In this document: positions 1 through 7,044 of the stretch, piece by piece
Numbering within the stretch: position 1 is the stretch's first letter
Layout of the letters: each line of letters opens with the position of its first letter
Assembly (NCBI GenBank): GCA_016188005.1
Contig: JACPIQ010000114.1
Location: forward strand, 1 to 34,841
Origin: Candidatus Rokuibacteriota bacterium
Lineage (GTDB): Bacteria; Methylomirabilota; Methylomirabilia; Rokubacteriales; CSP1-6
Reading direction: 5' to 3'
Length of the DNA stretch: 34,841 nucleotides
The notes under the pieces: generated by a model
What the model was told of the DNA's origin: nothing
What the model saw: the letters and a program-made list of their open reading frames with translations, nothing else
Databases searched by the model: none
Translations under genes and position numbers: made by a program

Positions 1-33
1 CAGGAACAGGGCGAGCCACGTGAGACGTCTCAT
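1..33 (-). CDS. N-terminal fragment of an exported protein (runs off the left edge)
   Basis: Only the first 11 codons lie in the window. They read MRRLTWLALFL, a basic start followed by a hydrophobic stretch, which looks like the beginning of a signal peptide or membrane anchor. The ATG overlaps the stop codon of the preceding minus-strand gene in an ATGA junction, the same junction used by the two upstream gene pairs. It is therefore very probably the fourth gene of that operon. Nothing can be said about function. Confidence 0.6.
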   Translation of the reverse strand, partial: MRRLTWLALFL

Positions 34-647
34 GAGTCCCTCCTTGGGAGTGCTGACGAGGTGTTGATCAGGGTCGAGAGGAGCTGCGCGATCCGCCGGA
101 GCGGCTCGCGCAGCTTGTCGGCCTCGGACGCCGAGGTGGTCTTCACATAGCCCTCCGCCTCGTCGAAGGCGAGCCGGACGGCCGTCGAGCTCTTGTTGTC
201 CCGCGAGGAGACGGCGAAGTCCACGAGGTTGTAGTAGCGCCACATCGCCTCGAGGAAGCGCTGGCCCGTGGCCGCGCGCGCCTCACGCGAGAGCGTGCCG
301 CCGGCGAGCTGGCGATCGGCCTCGAGCGCCAGCTCGCGCGCGAGGGCGGCGAAGAAGATCATGAGGCGGCGCTCGACCTCCAGCCCGTCTTTGGACTGCA
401 GGGCGGCGCGGGTCCCGCTTTCCAGCCCGGCGGGCAGCGTCCCCGCCTTCTCACGCATGGCGGCCCTGAGCGCGCCCTCCTCGAAGAGGCGCAGCGCCAC
501 GTCGAACTTCCTGGCCTGCAGCGAGAACTTGATCTGCTTGAAATTGGTCGTGATCCCGTTGTCGCGCGGCGCGTAGGCGCCCACGTGGTGAGCGGAGGCG
601 GGGGACGCCAGGGTCAGGAGCAAGGCGAGGGCGGCGAGGGCGCTCAT
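30..647 (-). CDS. Exported helical protein of unknown function in the HxHAEG membrane operon
   Basis: A 205-residue protein that I do not recognise. It begins with a clear signal peptide (MSALAALALLLTLASPASA, cleavage expected after ASA), so the mature protein starts with HHVGAY and should be periplasmic. The rest is rich in Ala, Leu, Arg and Glu and looks all-helical. Striking stretches are RRLMIFFAALARELALEADRQL (about 111-132) and YYNLVDFAVSSRDNKSS (about 151-167). The ATG was chosen because it overlaps the upstream gene's stop (ATGA) and gives the signal peptide; the longer upstream reading frame is non-coding. The paired N-terminal histidines could bind metal, but that is only a guess. 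Confidence 0.75.
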   Translation of the reverse strand: MSALAALALLLTLASPASAHHVGAYAPRDNGITTNFKQIKFSLQARKFDVALRLFEEGALRAAMREKAGTLPAGLESGTRAALQSKDGLEVERRLMIFFAALARELALEADRQLAGGTLSREARAATGQRFLEAMWRYYNLVDFAVSSRDNKSSTAVRLAFDEAEGYVKTTSASEADKLREPLRRIAQLLSTLINTSSALPRRDS

Positions 648-1174
648 CGGCGGACGAGCCTGAGGGCGACGACACCGGCGAGCCACCAGAGCGCCACGAT
701 GGTGGCACCACCGAACGGGATCCAGACGACCCACTCCGCGATCGCCTTTCCTCTCTCCAGCCCGACGTACGGGATGAGTGCCGCCCACAACAGGTAGCCG
801 AGAGGGTAGCACGCTCCGCCCACCGTGAGAAGGCTGATAATCAGGGGCCGCGCCGGCGCCGTGCGCACGAGCGTGGCCGCCACCGTGCTGGTGGCGATGA
901 TGACCAGGCCCATGCCCTCCGCGTGCATGTGGAAGAGACGCAGGCCCGCGTCGAATTTCACGAGGGCCTCGTCGAGGATGCGCTCGTCGACGTCGCGCAC
1001 GCCCACCAGGCCGTGCACGGCGGGATGCGTGAGCATCGTGCCGCGCGCCCAGCGCGTGATCTCGATCTTGAAGCGCGACATCGACGCGCCGCCCACTTCG
1101 GCGCATACGATGAGCACGACGGCGACGAGCAGGACCCAGACAGGCGGCAGGCGCCACGTGGTCTCGGGGGTCAT
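644..1174 (-). CDS. Four-helix membrane protein with HMHAEGMGL motif (paralogue 2)
   Basis: A 176-residue predicted inner-membrane protein with about four transmembrane segments, around residues 12-30, 84-104, 110-132 and 147-172. It is clearly paralogous to the gene upstream. Both share a glutamate-containing first helix (E-x-GGA-x-MS), an HGL-x-G element in the loop, the motif F-H-x-HAEG-x-GL at the start of helix 2, a GG...P/Y-x-GYL segment in helix 3, and P-x-GGA in helix 4. The His and Glu residues inside or next to membrane helices suggest metal, haem or proton chemistry, but no family is recognised. The start overlaps the upstream stop (ATGA) and its own stop overlaps the next ATG. Confidence 0.8.
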   Translation of the reverse strand: MTPETTWRLPPVWVLLVAVVLIVCAEVGGASMSRFKIEITRWARGTMLTHPAVHGLVGVRDVDERILDEALVKFDAGLRLFHMHAEGMGLVIIATSTVAATLVRTAPARPLIISLLTVGGACYPLGYLLWAALIPYVGLERGKAIAEWVVWIPFGGATIVALWWLAGVVALRLVRR

Positions 1175-1719
1175 GGGCGCGGAGCCACGTCCGCTCGCGC
1201 CGGCGCCGCGTGACGGCTGCGCACGGCGAGGCACACGGCGAGAGCGATCAATCCGGCGATGGCGGCGCCGCCGAGCGGGGTGAGGACCCAGCGCTCGGCG
1301 AGCTCGATGCCGGCGTCACGGCCGAGTTCGAGCGCGCCCGCGCCGTAGACGAGGTAGCCGATCGGGAAGAGGCCGCCCGCGGTGAGAAGCACGTAGAGGG
1401 CCGCGCGCGCCCGGCGCCACGGCACCGCGCTCGCCACCAGCGTGCTCGTGAAGAAGAGGATGAGACCGAGGCCTTCCGCGTGGAGGTGGAAGAAGGACAG
1501 ACCGGTTTCGGCGCTGTACACCGCGCGGGCGCGCACCTCGTCGTCGTACTCCGCGGAGCCCGAGAGCCCGTGCGCCGGCGCGTTCGCGTTGACGCGCGCC
1601 GTGGCGTAGCGGGCGATCGAGGGCCGGAGCTGCGACATGGCGGCGCCGCCCGTCTCGCCGAGGGCCAGCACGAGGACGGCGATGAGGACGATGGCGAGTG
1701 GCGGACGTCTGAGCGCGAT
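1171..1719 (-). CDS. Four-helix membrane protein with HLHAEGLGL motif (paralogue 1), probable ATC start
   Basis: About 182 residues, first gene of the minus-strand operon and paralogue of the next gene (shared GE-x-GGA-x-MS, HGL-x-G, FFHLHAEGLGL, GG-LFPIGYL and P-x-GGA motifs). It has four predicted membrane helices and a charged, proline-rich C-terminus. The reading frame has no ATG, GTG or TTG at a sensible place: the nearest upstream candidates would lie before the promoter, and the first downstream ones fall inside or after helix 1. A strong Shine-Dalgarno (GGAGGG, 1726-1731) sits 6 nt before an ATC codon at 1719-1717, and I have used that as the start. This is unusual, and a sequencing error turning ATG into ATC is a simple alternative. 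Function unknown. Confidence 0.72.
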   Translation of the reverse strand: MALRRPPLAIVLIAVLVLALGETGGAAMSQLRPSIARYATARVNANAPAHGLSGSAEYDDEVRARAVYSAETGLSFFHLHAEGLGLILFFTSTLVASAVPWRRARAALYVLLTAGGLFPIGYLVYGAGALELGRDAGIELAERWVLTPLGGAAIAGLIALAVCLAVRSRHAAPARADVAPRP

Positions 1720-1749
1720 CGCGTTCCCTCCGGGGGCTGAAGTGGCGGG

Positions 1750-1778
1750 ATGGTAGCACCGCGCTGCCGATTTGTCAT
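1750..1778 (-). promoter_or_regulatory. Sigma-70-like promoter of the HxHAEG operon
   Basis: On the minus strand, -35 ATGACA (1773-1778, 5 of 6 to consensus) and -10 TACCAT (1750-1755, 4 of 6) are separated by exactly 17 nt. Transcription would start near 1743, giving a leader of about 24 nt that contains the GGAGGG at 1726-1731. On the plus strand the overlapping TTGTCA (1772-1777) with CAACAT (1795-1800), also 17 nt apart, is a weaker possible divergent promoter for the glycosidase remnant. Confidence 0.5.
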
Positions 1779-1831
1779 TACGCGCCGCCTGTGGCAACAT
1801 TGGCCGGCCGATGAGAAAGATGGGAGACCCC

Positions 1832-2191
1832 ATGACCGCAGACGCGTGGAGCGGGGCGATCGATCGCATGCTGGGCCGCATCCAGGACACGGCGGCCCGC
1901 GTGAAGGACGGCTTTCCCCACTGGGCCGATCCGGAGACGGGGCAGTGGACCACCACGCCCGAAGGCGACTGGACGGGCGGCTTCTGGATCGGCCAGCTGT
2001 GGCTGGCCGCCGCGGCGACGGGCGATGCGCGGTACCGGTCGTGGGCGGCGCCCTTCGCCGAGCGCCTGCGCGCGCGCATCGACGCGCAGACGGTGTTCAA
2101 AGCGAACCGCTGCGAGTTCATCGTGGGCAGCTACTACCTCTTCGAGAGCCTGCTCGGCCTCGCGGGCCGCATCGACCCCTTGCGCGTGTGA
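1832..2191 (+). pseudogene. Internally deleted glucuronyl-hydrolase-like (GH88-type) gene remnant
   Basis: A 119-residue product from ATG 1832, which has GGGAGA 5 nt upstream; ATG 1811 is an in-frame alternative. Residues 1-87 resemble the N-terminus of (alpha/alpha)6-barrel unsaturated glucuronyl hydrolases: the DWTGGFWIGQLWLAA block at about 46-60, followed by ATGD-x-RY. Residues 92-112 (NRCEFIVGSYYLFESLLGL) resemble the very end of the same family, where a G-S/D-YY-F/L-E-x-L segment is typical. Full-length members are about 350-400 residues, so roughly two-thirds of the barrel, including the catalytic region, is missing without a frameshift. Family assignment is from memory of motifs; a genuine small protein is possible but less likely. 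Confidence 0.5.
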
Positions 2192-2351
2192 CGGCGGTGC
2201 CCGGCGGCGACCGTCGGCGGGGCGAGCAGGCTCTGCACTCCGCCCACGCCGCGCATCATCCCGATAGGCAGAAGCGGTGCCGGAACCCCGTGATTGCGGC
2301 CATCGGCGGGTATACCATGGGGGCCGGCCTCGAGCTGAGGGAGGGAGCGCC

Positions 2352-3359
2352 GTGGCGCACTCGTTCGGTCTGATCCTCGCCAACCGCGCCGTCGTCCTCG
2401 GCGCCGTCAAGGTATCCGACCTCCTCGCGCTGTCGGCGGAGGCCGAGCGCGCGGGCGTCTTCGACGCCGTCTGGGTGGGCGACAGCCTGCTCGCCAAGCC
2501 GCGGCTCGAATCGGTGACGCTCCTCTCGGCGCTGGCCGCCGCGACGTCGACCGTGCGACTCGGCGTCGGGTGCATGGCGACGTTCGTCCACCGGCACCCG
2601 GTGATGCTCGCCCATCAGTGGGCGAGCCTCGACGTGCTCTCGAACGGCCGGGCATGGCTCGCCGCGTGCCTCGGCGGGCCGAGCGAGGCCAACGCCGCTC
2701 AGGCGGCCGAGCACGCGGTCATGGGGGTGGCCTCCGCCGAGCGGGTGGGGCGGCTCGAGGAGGGCATCGTCGTGCTCCGGAAGCTCTTCCACGAGAAGAA
2801 CGTGACCCACGAGGGCCGCTTCTACCGCTTTGCCGGCGTCACGCTGGAGCCCAGGCCCCTGCAGGATCCCTGCCCGATCTGGATCGCCTCGAACCCGACC
2901 GGCCTCACGTGGAAGGGCGGTGCCTCCGCCTCCGAGGCCGTGATCGAGCGATCGTTCCGCCGGGTTGCGCGCCACGCCGACGGCTGGATGACGAACAAGG
3001 TGTCGCCGCGGGAGTTCCGCGCCCAGTTCGCGCGCATCCAGGCCATGGCGCGCGAGGAGGGGCGCGACCCGGCGAAGCTCGGGAGCGCGCTCTACCACAA
3101 CCTTCACATCAACGAGGACCGCCAGCAGGCGCTCGAGGAGTCGAAGAAGTTCCTCGACACGTACTACACGGCGAACTTCAGCGCGAAGTTCGTCGAGCAG
3201 TGGACGGTGGCGGGCAGCCCCCGGCAGTGCATCGAGGGGCTCCGCGCCTACTTCGACGCGGGGCTCGGCCACATGGCTCTGCGCCTGAGCTCCTGGGACC
3301 AGGCGGGGCAGTTCACGCGCTTCCTCCACGAGGTGGCGCCGGCGTTCGGGGGGCCCTAG
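2352..3359 (+). CDS. Luciferase-like (LLM class) flavin-dependent oxidoreductase
   Basis: A 335-residue protein of the bacterial luciferase-like monooxygenase family, TIM barrels that use FMN or F420 to oxidise small organic molecules. Visible family features are the N-terminal strand with FGLIL, the AE-x-AGFD-like block (AERAGVFDAVWVGDS, about 33-47), the SALAAATSTVRLG segment, HPVMLAHQWASLD, SNGR, and the late PIWIASNP motif before the substrate-specific insertion. The GTG start has GAGGGAG just upstream and gives the expected N-terminus. The VOC gene follows after 3 nt and a TRAP uptake system comes next, so it probably acts in catabolism of an imported compound. Substrate and flavin type cannot be read from the sequence. 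Confidence 0.85.
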   Translation: MAHSFGLILANRAVVLGAVKVSDLLALSAEAERAGVFDAVWVGDSLLAKPRLESVTLLSALAAATSTVRLGVGCMATFVHRHPVMLAHQWASLDVLSNGRAWLAACLGGPSEANAAQAAEHAVMGVASAERVGRLEEGIVVLRKLFHEKNVTHEGRFYRFAGVTLEPRPLQDPCPIWIASNPTGLTWKGGASASEAVIERSFRRVARHADGWMTNKVSPREFRAQFARIQAMAREEGRDPAKLGSALYHNLHINEDRQQALEESKKFLDTYYTANFSAKFVEQWTVAGSPRQCIEGLRAYFDAGLGHMALRLSSWDQAGQFTRFLHEVAPAFGGP

Positions 3360-3362
3360 AAC

Positions 3363-4139
3363 ATGCTCACGGCCATCGACCACCTGATCATCGCCGTCCC
3401 CGACCTCGAGGCGGCGGTGAAGAGCTACCAGGGCCTCGGGTTCGCCGTGATGCCGGGCGGCCGCCACACGGGCATCGGCACCTACAACGCGCTGATCGCG
3501 TTCCAGGACACCGCCTACCTCGAGCTCATCGCCTTCTACGAGCCGCGCCCCGACCACCGGTGGTGGGCGCCGCTCCAGCAGGGCGGCGGGCTCGTGGACT
3601 TCTGCCTGCAGACCGACGACCTCGCGGGCGACGCCGCCGCGCTCCGGCGCGCGGGGATCGACATGGGCGAGCCGGAGCACCGGGACCGCAAGCGCCCCGA
3701 CGGGTTCGAGGTGCGGTGGACCTTCGCCCTCGCGCGCGGGGCCCACCGGGGCGTCGCGCCGTTCGTCATCACGGATCGGACGCCGCGCGACGAGCGCGTG
3801 CCGCGCGAGCGTCGCCACCCGAACGGCGTGACGGGCATCGGCACGGTCGTCGCCGCCGTGGACGACATCGCCCGGGTGCGCGGCTGGTACAGCGCGGTAC
3901 TCGGGCAGCCCGGCGAGGACATCCGGCGGCCGGATCTCGACGCCGCGGGCGTCCGCTTCGTGATCGGGCCGCACGCGTTCGAGTTCCTGGCGCCGGCCGG
4001 GCCGGGGGGGCCGCTCGCGGCCTGGCTCCGGACGCGCGGCGCCTCGCCCTACGCGGCCACGCTCACGACGAGCGGCGGGCCCGTGGGACCATTGGACGAA
4101 GCCAACACCTTCGGCGCGCGGCTCTCGCTCCGCGTCTGA
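3363..4139 (+). CDS. VOC family (glyoxalase-like) protein
   Basis: A 258-residue vicinal-oxygen-chelate protein of the two-domain Glyoxalase_3-like type. The first half starts with the classic IDHLIIAVPDLEAA element (residues 5-18) and contains YLELIAFYEP (about 53-62). The second half starts with a degenerate repeat, GIGTVVAAVDDIARV (about 158-172), and ends with FEFLAP. Known family members are dioxygenases, lyases or isomerases using a metal held by His and Glu; here His7 and Glu55 are plausible ligands. It follows the luciferase-like gene by 3 nt and is almost certainly co-transcribed with it. Its substrate is unknown. Confidence 0.8.
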   Translation: MLTAIDHLIIAVPDLEAAVKSYQGLGFAVMPGGRHTGIGTYNALIAFQDTAYLELIAFYEPRPDHRWWAPLQQGGGLVDFCLQTDDLAGDAAALRRAGIDMGEPEHRDRKRPDGFEVRWTFALARGAHRGVAPFVITDRTPRDERVPRERRHPNGVTGIGTVVAAVDDIARVRGWYSAVLGQPGEDIRRPDLDAAGVRFVIGPHAFEFLAPAGPGGPLAAWLRTRGASPYAATLTTSGGPVGPLDEANTFGARLSLRV

Positions 4140-4161
4140 GGGACCCGGAAAGGAGCGGCGA

Positions 4162-5145
4162 ATGAAGCGCATCGCGTGTCTCGCTGTCATGTTCGCGCTG
4201 CTGATCCCGCCGGCAACGACCGTGGCCCAGCAGCCCGTGACGCTCGCCTTCTCGACGCTCGACACCGGCAGCGCCTGGTACGTGTACGGCGCGACGATGG
4301 CCGAGATGCTCAGGAAGACGCTGCCCGCCGGCTCGAACATCGACGTGAAGCCGCGGGCCGGCGGCGTCGGCAACCCGCGCCTGGTGGCCAAGAACGAGAC
4401 GCCGCTCGGCTTGAGCTTCACCGTGACCAACCGGTGGGCCTACGAGGGCAAGGAGGCCTACGACACGAAGCTCGACACCCTGCGCGCCCTCGTCGGCGGG
4501 CTGGACACCTACTACCTCGTGGCGGTCGTCCCGAAGAAGGTCGGCATCGCCACCGTGAAGGACATCAAGGACAAGAAGCTCGCGGTCAAGGGCACGACGC
4601 AGCCGGTGGGCTCGCTCGGCGAGTTCGCCGCGCGGCAGCTCATGCGCTCCGCGGGCATGAGCTACGCGGACGTCAAGGCCTGGGGCGGCTCGATGCAGCA
4701 CGCCGGCTACAACGTCATCGTGGACGCCGTCAAGGACGGGCGCGCCGATATGCTCATCGCGGTCGTCACGCCCAAGCACCCGTCGGTGACCGAGATCGCG
4801 AACGCGGTGGACGTGAAGTTCCTCGGCCTGGACGCCGAGACGATGAAAGCACTGGCGCCGCTCGGCTACGTGCCGGCCACGATGCCGGCGAACACGTTCA
4901 AGGGGCAGACGGAGCCCGTGCAGACCGTCGGCTTCCCGACGGTCCTCATCACCAACACGACCCTGCCGGAGCCCGTCGCGTACACGATCACCAAGACGAT
5001 CCTCGAGAACAAGGACGCCCTCGTGCGGGGCCACGCCGGCCTCGCCGAGTTCGACCCGAAGACGGCGTGGCAGCCGGAGAAGGTGGGCCTCCCCCTCCAC
5101 GCGGGCGCGGAGCGCGCGTACCGCGAGAAGGGCTGGATGAAGTAG
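4162..5145 (+). CDS. TAXI family TRAP transporter solute-binding protein
   Basis: A 327-residue exported protein with a signal peptide at residues 1-24 (MKRIACLAVMFALLIPPATTVAQQ). The mature part starts with the TAXI-family pattern: a strand, then DTGSAWYVYGATMAEML, then a GGVGNPRLVA block (about 69-78), which together bind the solute. It would work in the periplasm and deliver substrate, commonly a carboxylate, to the membrane component encoded next. AAAGGAG lies 6 nt before the ATG. Its stop codon TAG is followed directly by the TTG start of the fused permease. The ligand cannot be inferred. Confidence 0.9.
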   Translation: MKRIACLAVMFALLIPPATTVAQQPVTLAFSTLDTGSAWYVYGATMAEMLRKTLPAGSNIDVKPRAGGVGNPRLVAKNETPLGLSFTVTNRWAYEGKEAYDTKLDTLRALVGGLDTYYLVAVVPKKVGIATVKDIKDKKLAVKGTTQPVGSLGEFAARQLMRSAGMSYADVKAWGGSMQHAGYNVIVDAVKDGRADMLIAVVTPKHPSVTEIANAVDVKFLGLDAETMKALAPLGYVPATMPANTFKGQTEPVQTVGFPTVLITNTTLPEPVAYTITKTILENKDALVRGHAGLAEFDPKTAWQPEKVGLPLHAGAERAYREKGWMK

Positions 5146-7020
5146 TTGGGGTCGCCCCGCGTCTGGCTGGCCGCGGCCTGGTCGCTGTTCCAGCTCTACA
5201 CGGCCTACGCGGGGCTCTTCGACCTCCTCATCCAGCTCCCGGTCCACGTCGCCTTCGCGGTCGCGCTCGGCTTCCTGCCCGACCCGATCCCCCAGTCGGC
5301 GACCCAGGCCGCCGCGCTGGGCGGGCGCCGGCCGCGCCGCCGGCTCGACGGGCTCTGCGCCCTGTTGACGGCCGCCTGCGTGGCGTACTACCTCTGGCAC
5401 CACCAGCGGCTCGTCACGCGCATGGCGATGGTCGACGACCTGCCGCCGAGCGACGTCGCCGTCGGCGTCCTGTTCGTGCTCCTGCTGCTCGAGGCCACGC
5501 GGCGCCACATCGGCCTGGCGCTCCCGGCGCTGGCCCTCGCGTTCGTCGCCTACGCCTTCGTGGGGCCGTGGCTGCCCGGCTTCCTCTCTCACGGCGGCGA
5601 GACAGCCCTCGCCCTCGTGGACGCGCAGATGTTCACGACGGGCGGCGTCTTCGGCATCCCCACGCTCGTCTCGGCGACGTTCATCTACCTCTTCGTCCTC
5701 TTCGGCGGCGTGATGTCGCACGGCGGGCTCCTCCGCTTCTTCACCGACGCAGCGCTCGCCGTCGCCGGGCATACGCGGGGTGGCGCGGGCAAGGTCGCGG
5801 TGATCTCGAGCGGGCTCTTCGGCACCGTCAACGGCAGCGCCATCGCCAACGCCGTCACGACGGGCGCGTTCACGATCCCGCTGATGATCCGCGCGGGCTA
5901 CCGGCCGAGCTTCGCCGCGGGCGTCGAGGCGACGGCCTCGATGGGCGGCCAGCTCATCCCGCCTGTCATGGGCGCCGCGGCGTTCATCATGGCCGAGACC
6001 CTCGGCGTGTCGTACGGCACGGTCGCCCTGGCGGCCGCGATCCCCGGCGTCCTCTACTTCGTCTCGGTCGGCGTGATGGTGCACTTCGAGGCCGCGCGCC
6101 AGGGGCTGCCGGTGCTGCCGCGCGCCGAGCTGCCGCGCCTCGGCGCCGTCCTCACGCGCGACCTCCACCTGCTCGCCGGCCCCGCGCTCCTCGTCTGGTT
6201 CCTCGTCGAGGGGCGCTCGCCGCTGTTCGCGGGGTTCTGGGCGCTGGTCACCGCGCTCGCCGCGAGCCAGGTCCGGCGCGACACCCGGATCGGCCTGCGG
6301 CGGGCGGCCGCCGTCCTGGTCCAGGGCGCGCAGAGCGCCTTGCCGGTCGCCCTCGCCTGCGCCACCGTCGGCGTCGTCGTCGGCGTCGTGTCGGCGACGG
6401 GCCTCGGGCTCAAGCTCGCGAGCGGGATCGTCGGGCTGGCGCAGGGGAGCATGCTCCTCACGCTGCTTCTCACGATGGTGGCCGCCCTCGTGCTCGGCAC
6501 GGGGCTGCCGACCTCGGCGACCTACATCATCACGTCCATCATGGCGGCGCCGGCGCTCGTCCAGCTCGGGGTCCCGAAGCTCGTCGCACACATGTTCGTG
6601 TTCTACTTCGGCATCCTCGCCGACCTGACGCCGCCCACGGCGATCTCGACCTACGCGACGTCGTCCATCGCCGGGTCGGACGTCTGGAAGACGCAGTGGA
6701 CGGCCATGGCGCTGGCGCTCTCCGGGTTCATCATCCCGTTCAGCTTCGCGTACGACCCGGCGCTGATGATGCTGGGCGCGAGCGTGCCCCACATGGTCCT
6801 GCGCACGGCGGCGGCGGCGCTCGGGATCGTGATGCTCGGCGCCGGCCTCATCGGCTACCTCCGGGGGCCGACCCGGCTCTGGGAACGCTCGCTGCTCCTC
6901 GCGGGCGCCGTGCTGCTGATCTTCCCGGGAGCGCTCGGTGACGTGGTCGGCGCGGCCTGTCTCCTGGTGGTGTCCGCGTCCCAGCGGACACGGCGGGTCC
7001 GCGTGCCCGTGCGCGGGTGA
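5146..7020 (+). CDS. TRAP transporter fused permease (DctQM-type) for the TAXI system
   Basis: A 624-residue multi-spanning protein, the usual size for the fused small (4-helix) and large (12-helix) TRAP membrane subunits. The N-terminal third matches the small-subunit part. The large part shows the family signatures GGLLRFFTDAAL, GTVNGSAIANAVTTG (about 225-239), the FAAGVEATASMGGQ block, and near the end LGTGLPTSATYII and FGILADLTPPTAI. It would drive secondary, usually sodium-dependent, uptake of the solute captured by the TAXI protein. The TTG start abuts the previous stop codon; no ATG is available nearby, so the start is moderately certain. Confidence 0.9.
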   Translation: MGSPRVWLAAAWSLFQLYTAYAGLFDLLIQLPVHVAFAVALGFLPDPIPQSATQAAALGGRRPRRRLDGLCALLTAACVAYYLWHHQRLVTRMAMVDDLPPSDVAVGVLFVLLLLEATRRHIGLALPALALAFVAYAFVGPWLPGFLSHGGETALALVDAQMFTTGGVFGIPTLVSATFIYLFVLFGGVMSHGGLLRFFTDAALAVAGHTRGGAGKVAVISSGLFGTVNGSAIANAVTTGAFTIPLMIRAGYRPSFAAGVEATASMGGQLIPPVMGAAAFIMAETLGVSYGTVALAAAIPGVLYFVSVGVMVHFEAARQGLPVLPRAELPRLGAVLTRDLHLLAGPALLVWFLVEGRSPLFAGFWALVTALAASQVRRDTRIGLRRAAAVLVQGAQSALPVALACATVGVVVGVVSATGLGLKLASGIVGLAQGSMLLTLLLTMVAALVLGTGLPTSATYIITSIMAAPALVQLGVPKLVAHMFVFYFGILADLTPPTAISTYATSSIAGSDVWKTQWTAMALALSGFIIPFSFAYDPALMMLGASVPHMVLRTAAAALGIVMLGAGLIGYLRGPTRLWERSLLLAGAVLLIFPGALGDVVGAACLLVVSASQRTRRVRVPVRG

Positions 7021-7044
7021 CCGGGACGCCGTCCCCCGAACCCC

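Noticed and set aside
2192-2351. Regulatory site between the glycosidase remnant and the luciferase-like gene
   Set aside because: TATACC at 2311 has no -35 at a workable distance and no convincing repeat was found; I see nothing clear in these 160 nt.
2256-4430. Very long minus-strand open frame opposite the luciferase-like and VOC genes
   Set aside because: Translation is a low-complexity Arg/Ala/Glu/His mixture with no motif, and the plus strand carries two recognisable proteins; this is a GC-rich shadow frame.
4063-6792. 909-codon minus-strand open frame opposite the TRAP genes
   Set aside because: Composition is almost entirely Arg, Asp, Glu, Gly and His, and it mirrors the coding frame of the TAXI protein and permease.
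7023-7035. Hairpin GGGAC-GCC-GTCCC as terminator after the TRAP permease
   Set aside because: Only a 5-bp stem with a 3-nt loop and no T-tract, in DNA where such stems arise by chance; the next gene follows in the same direction.
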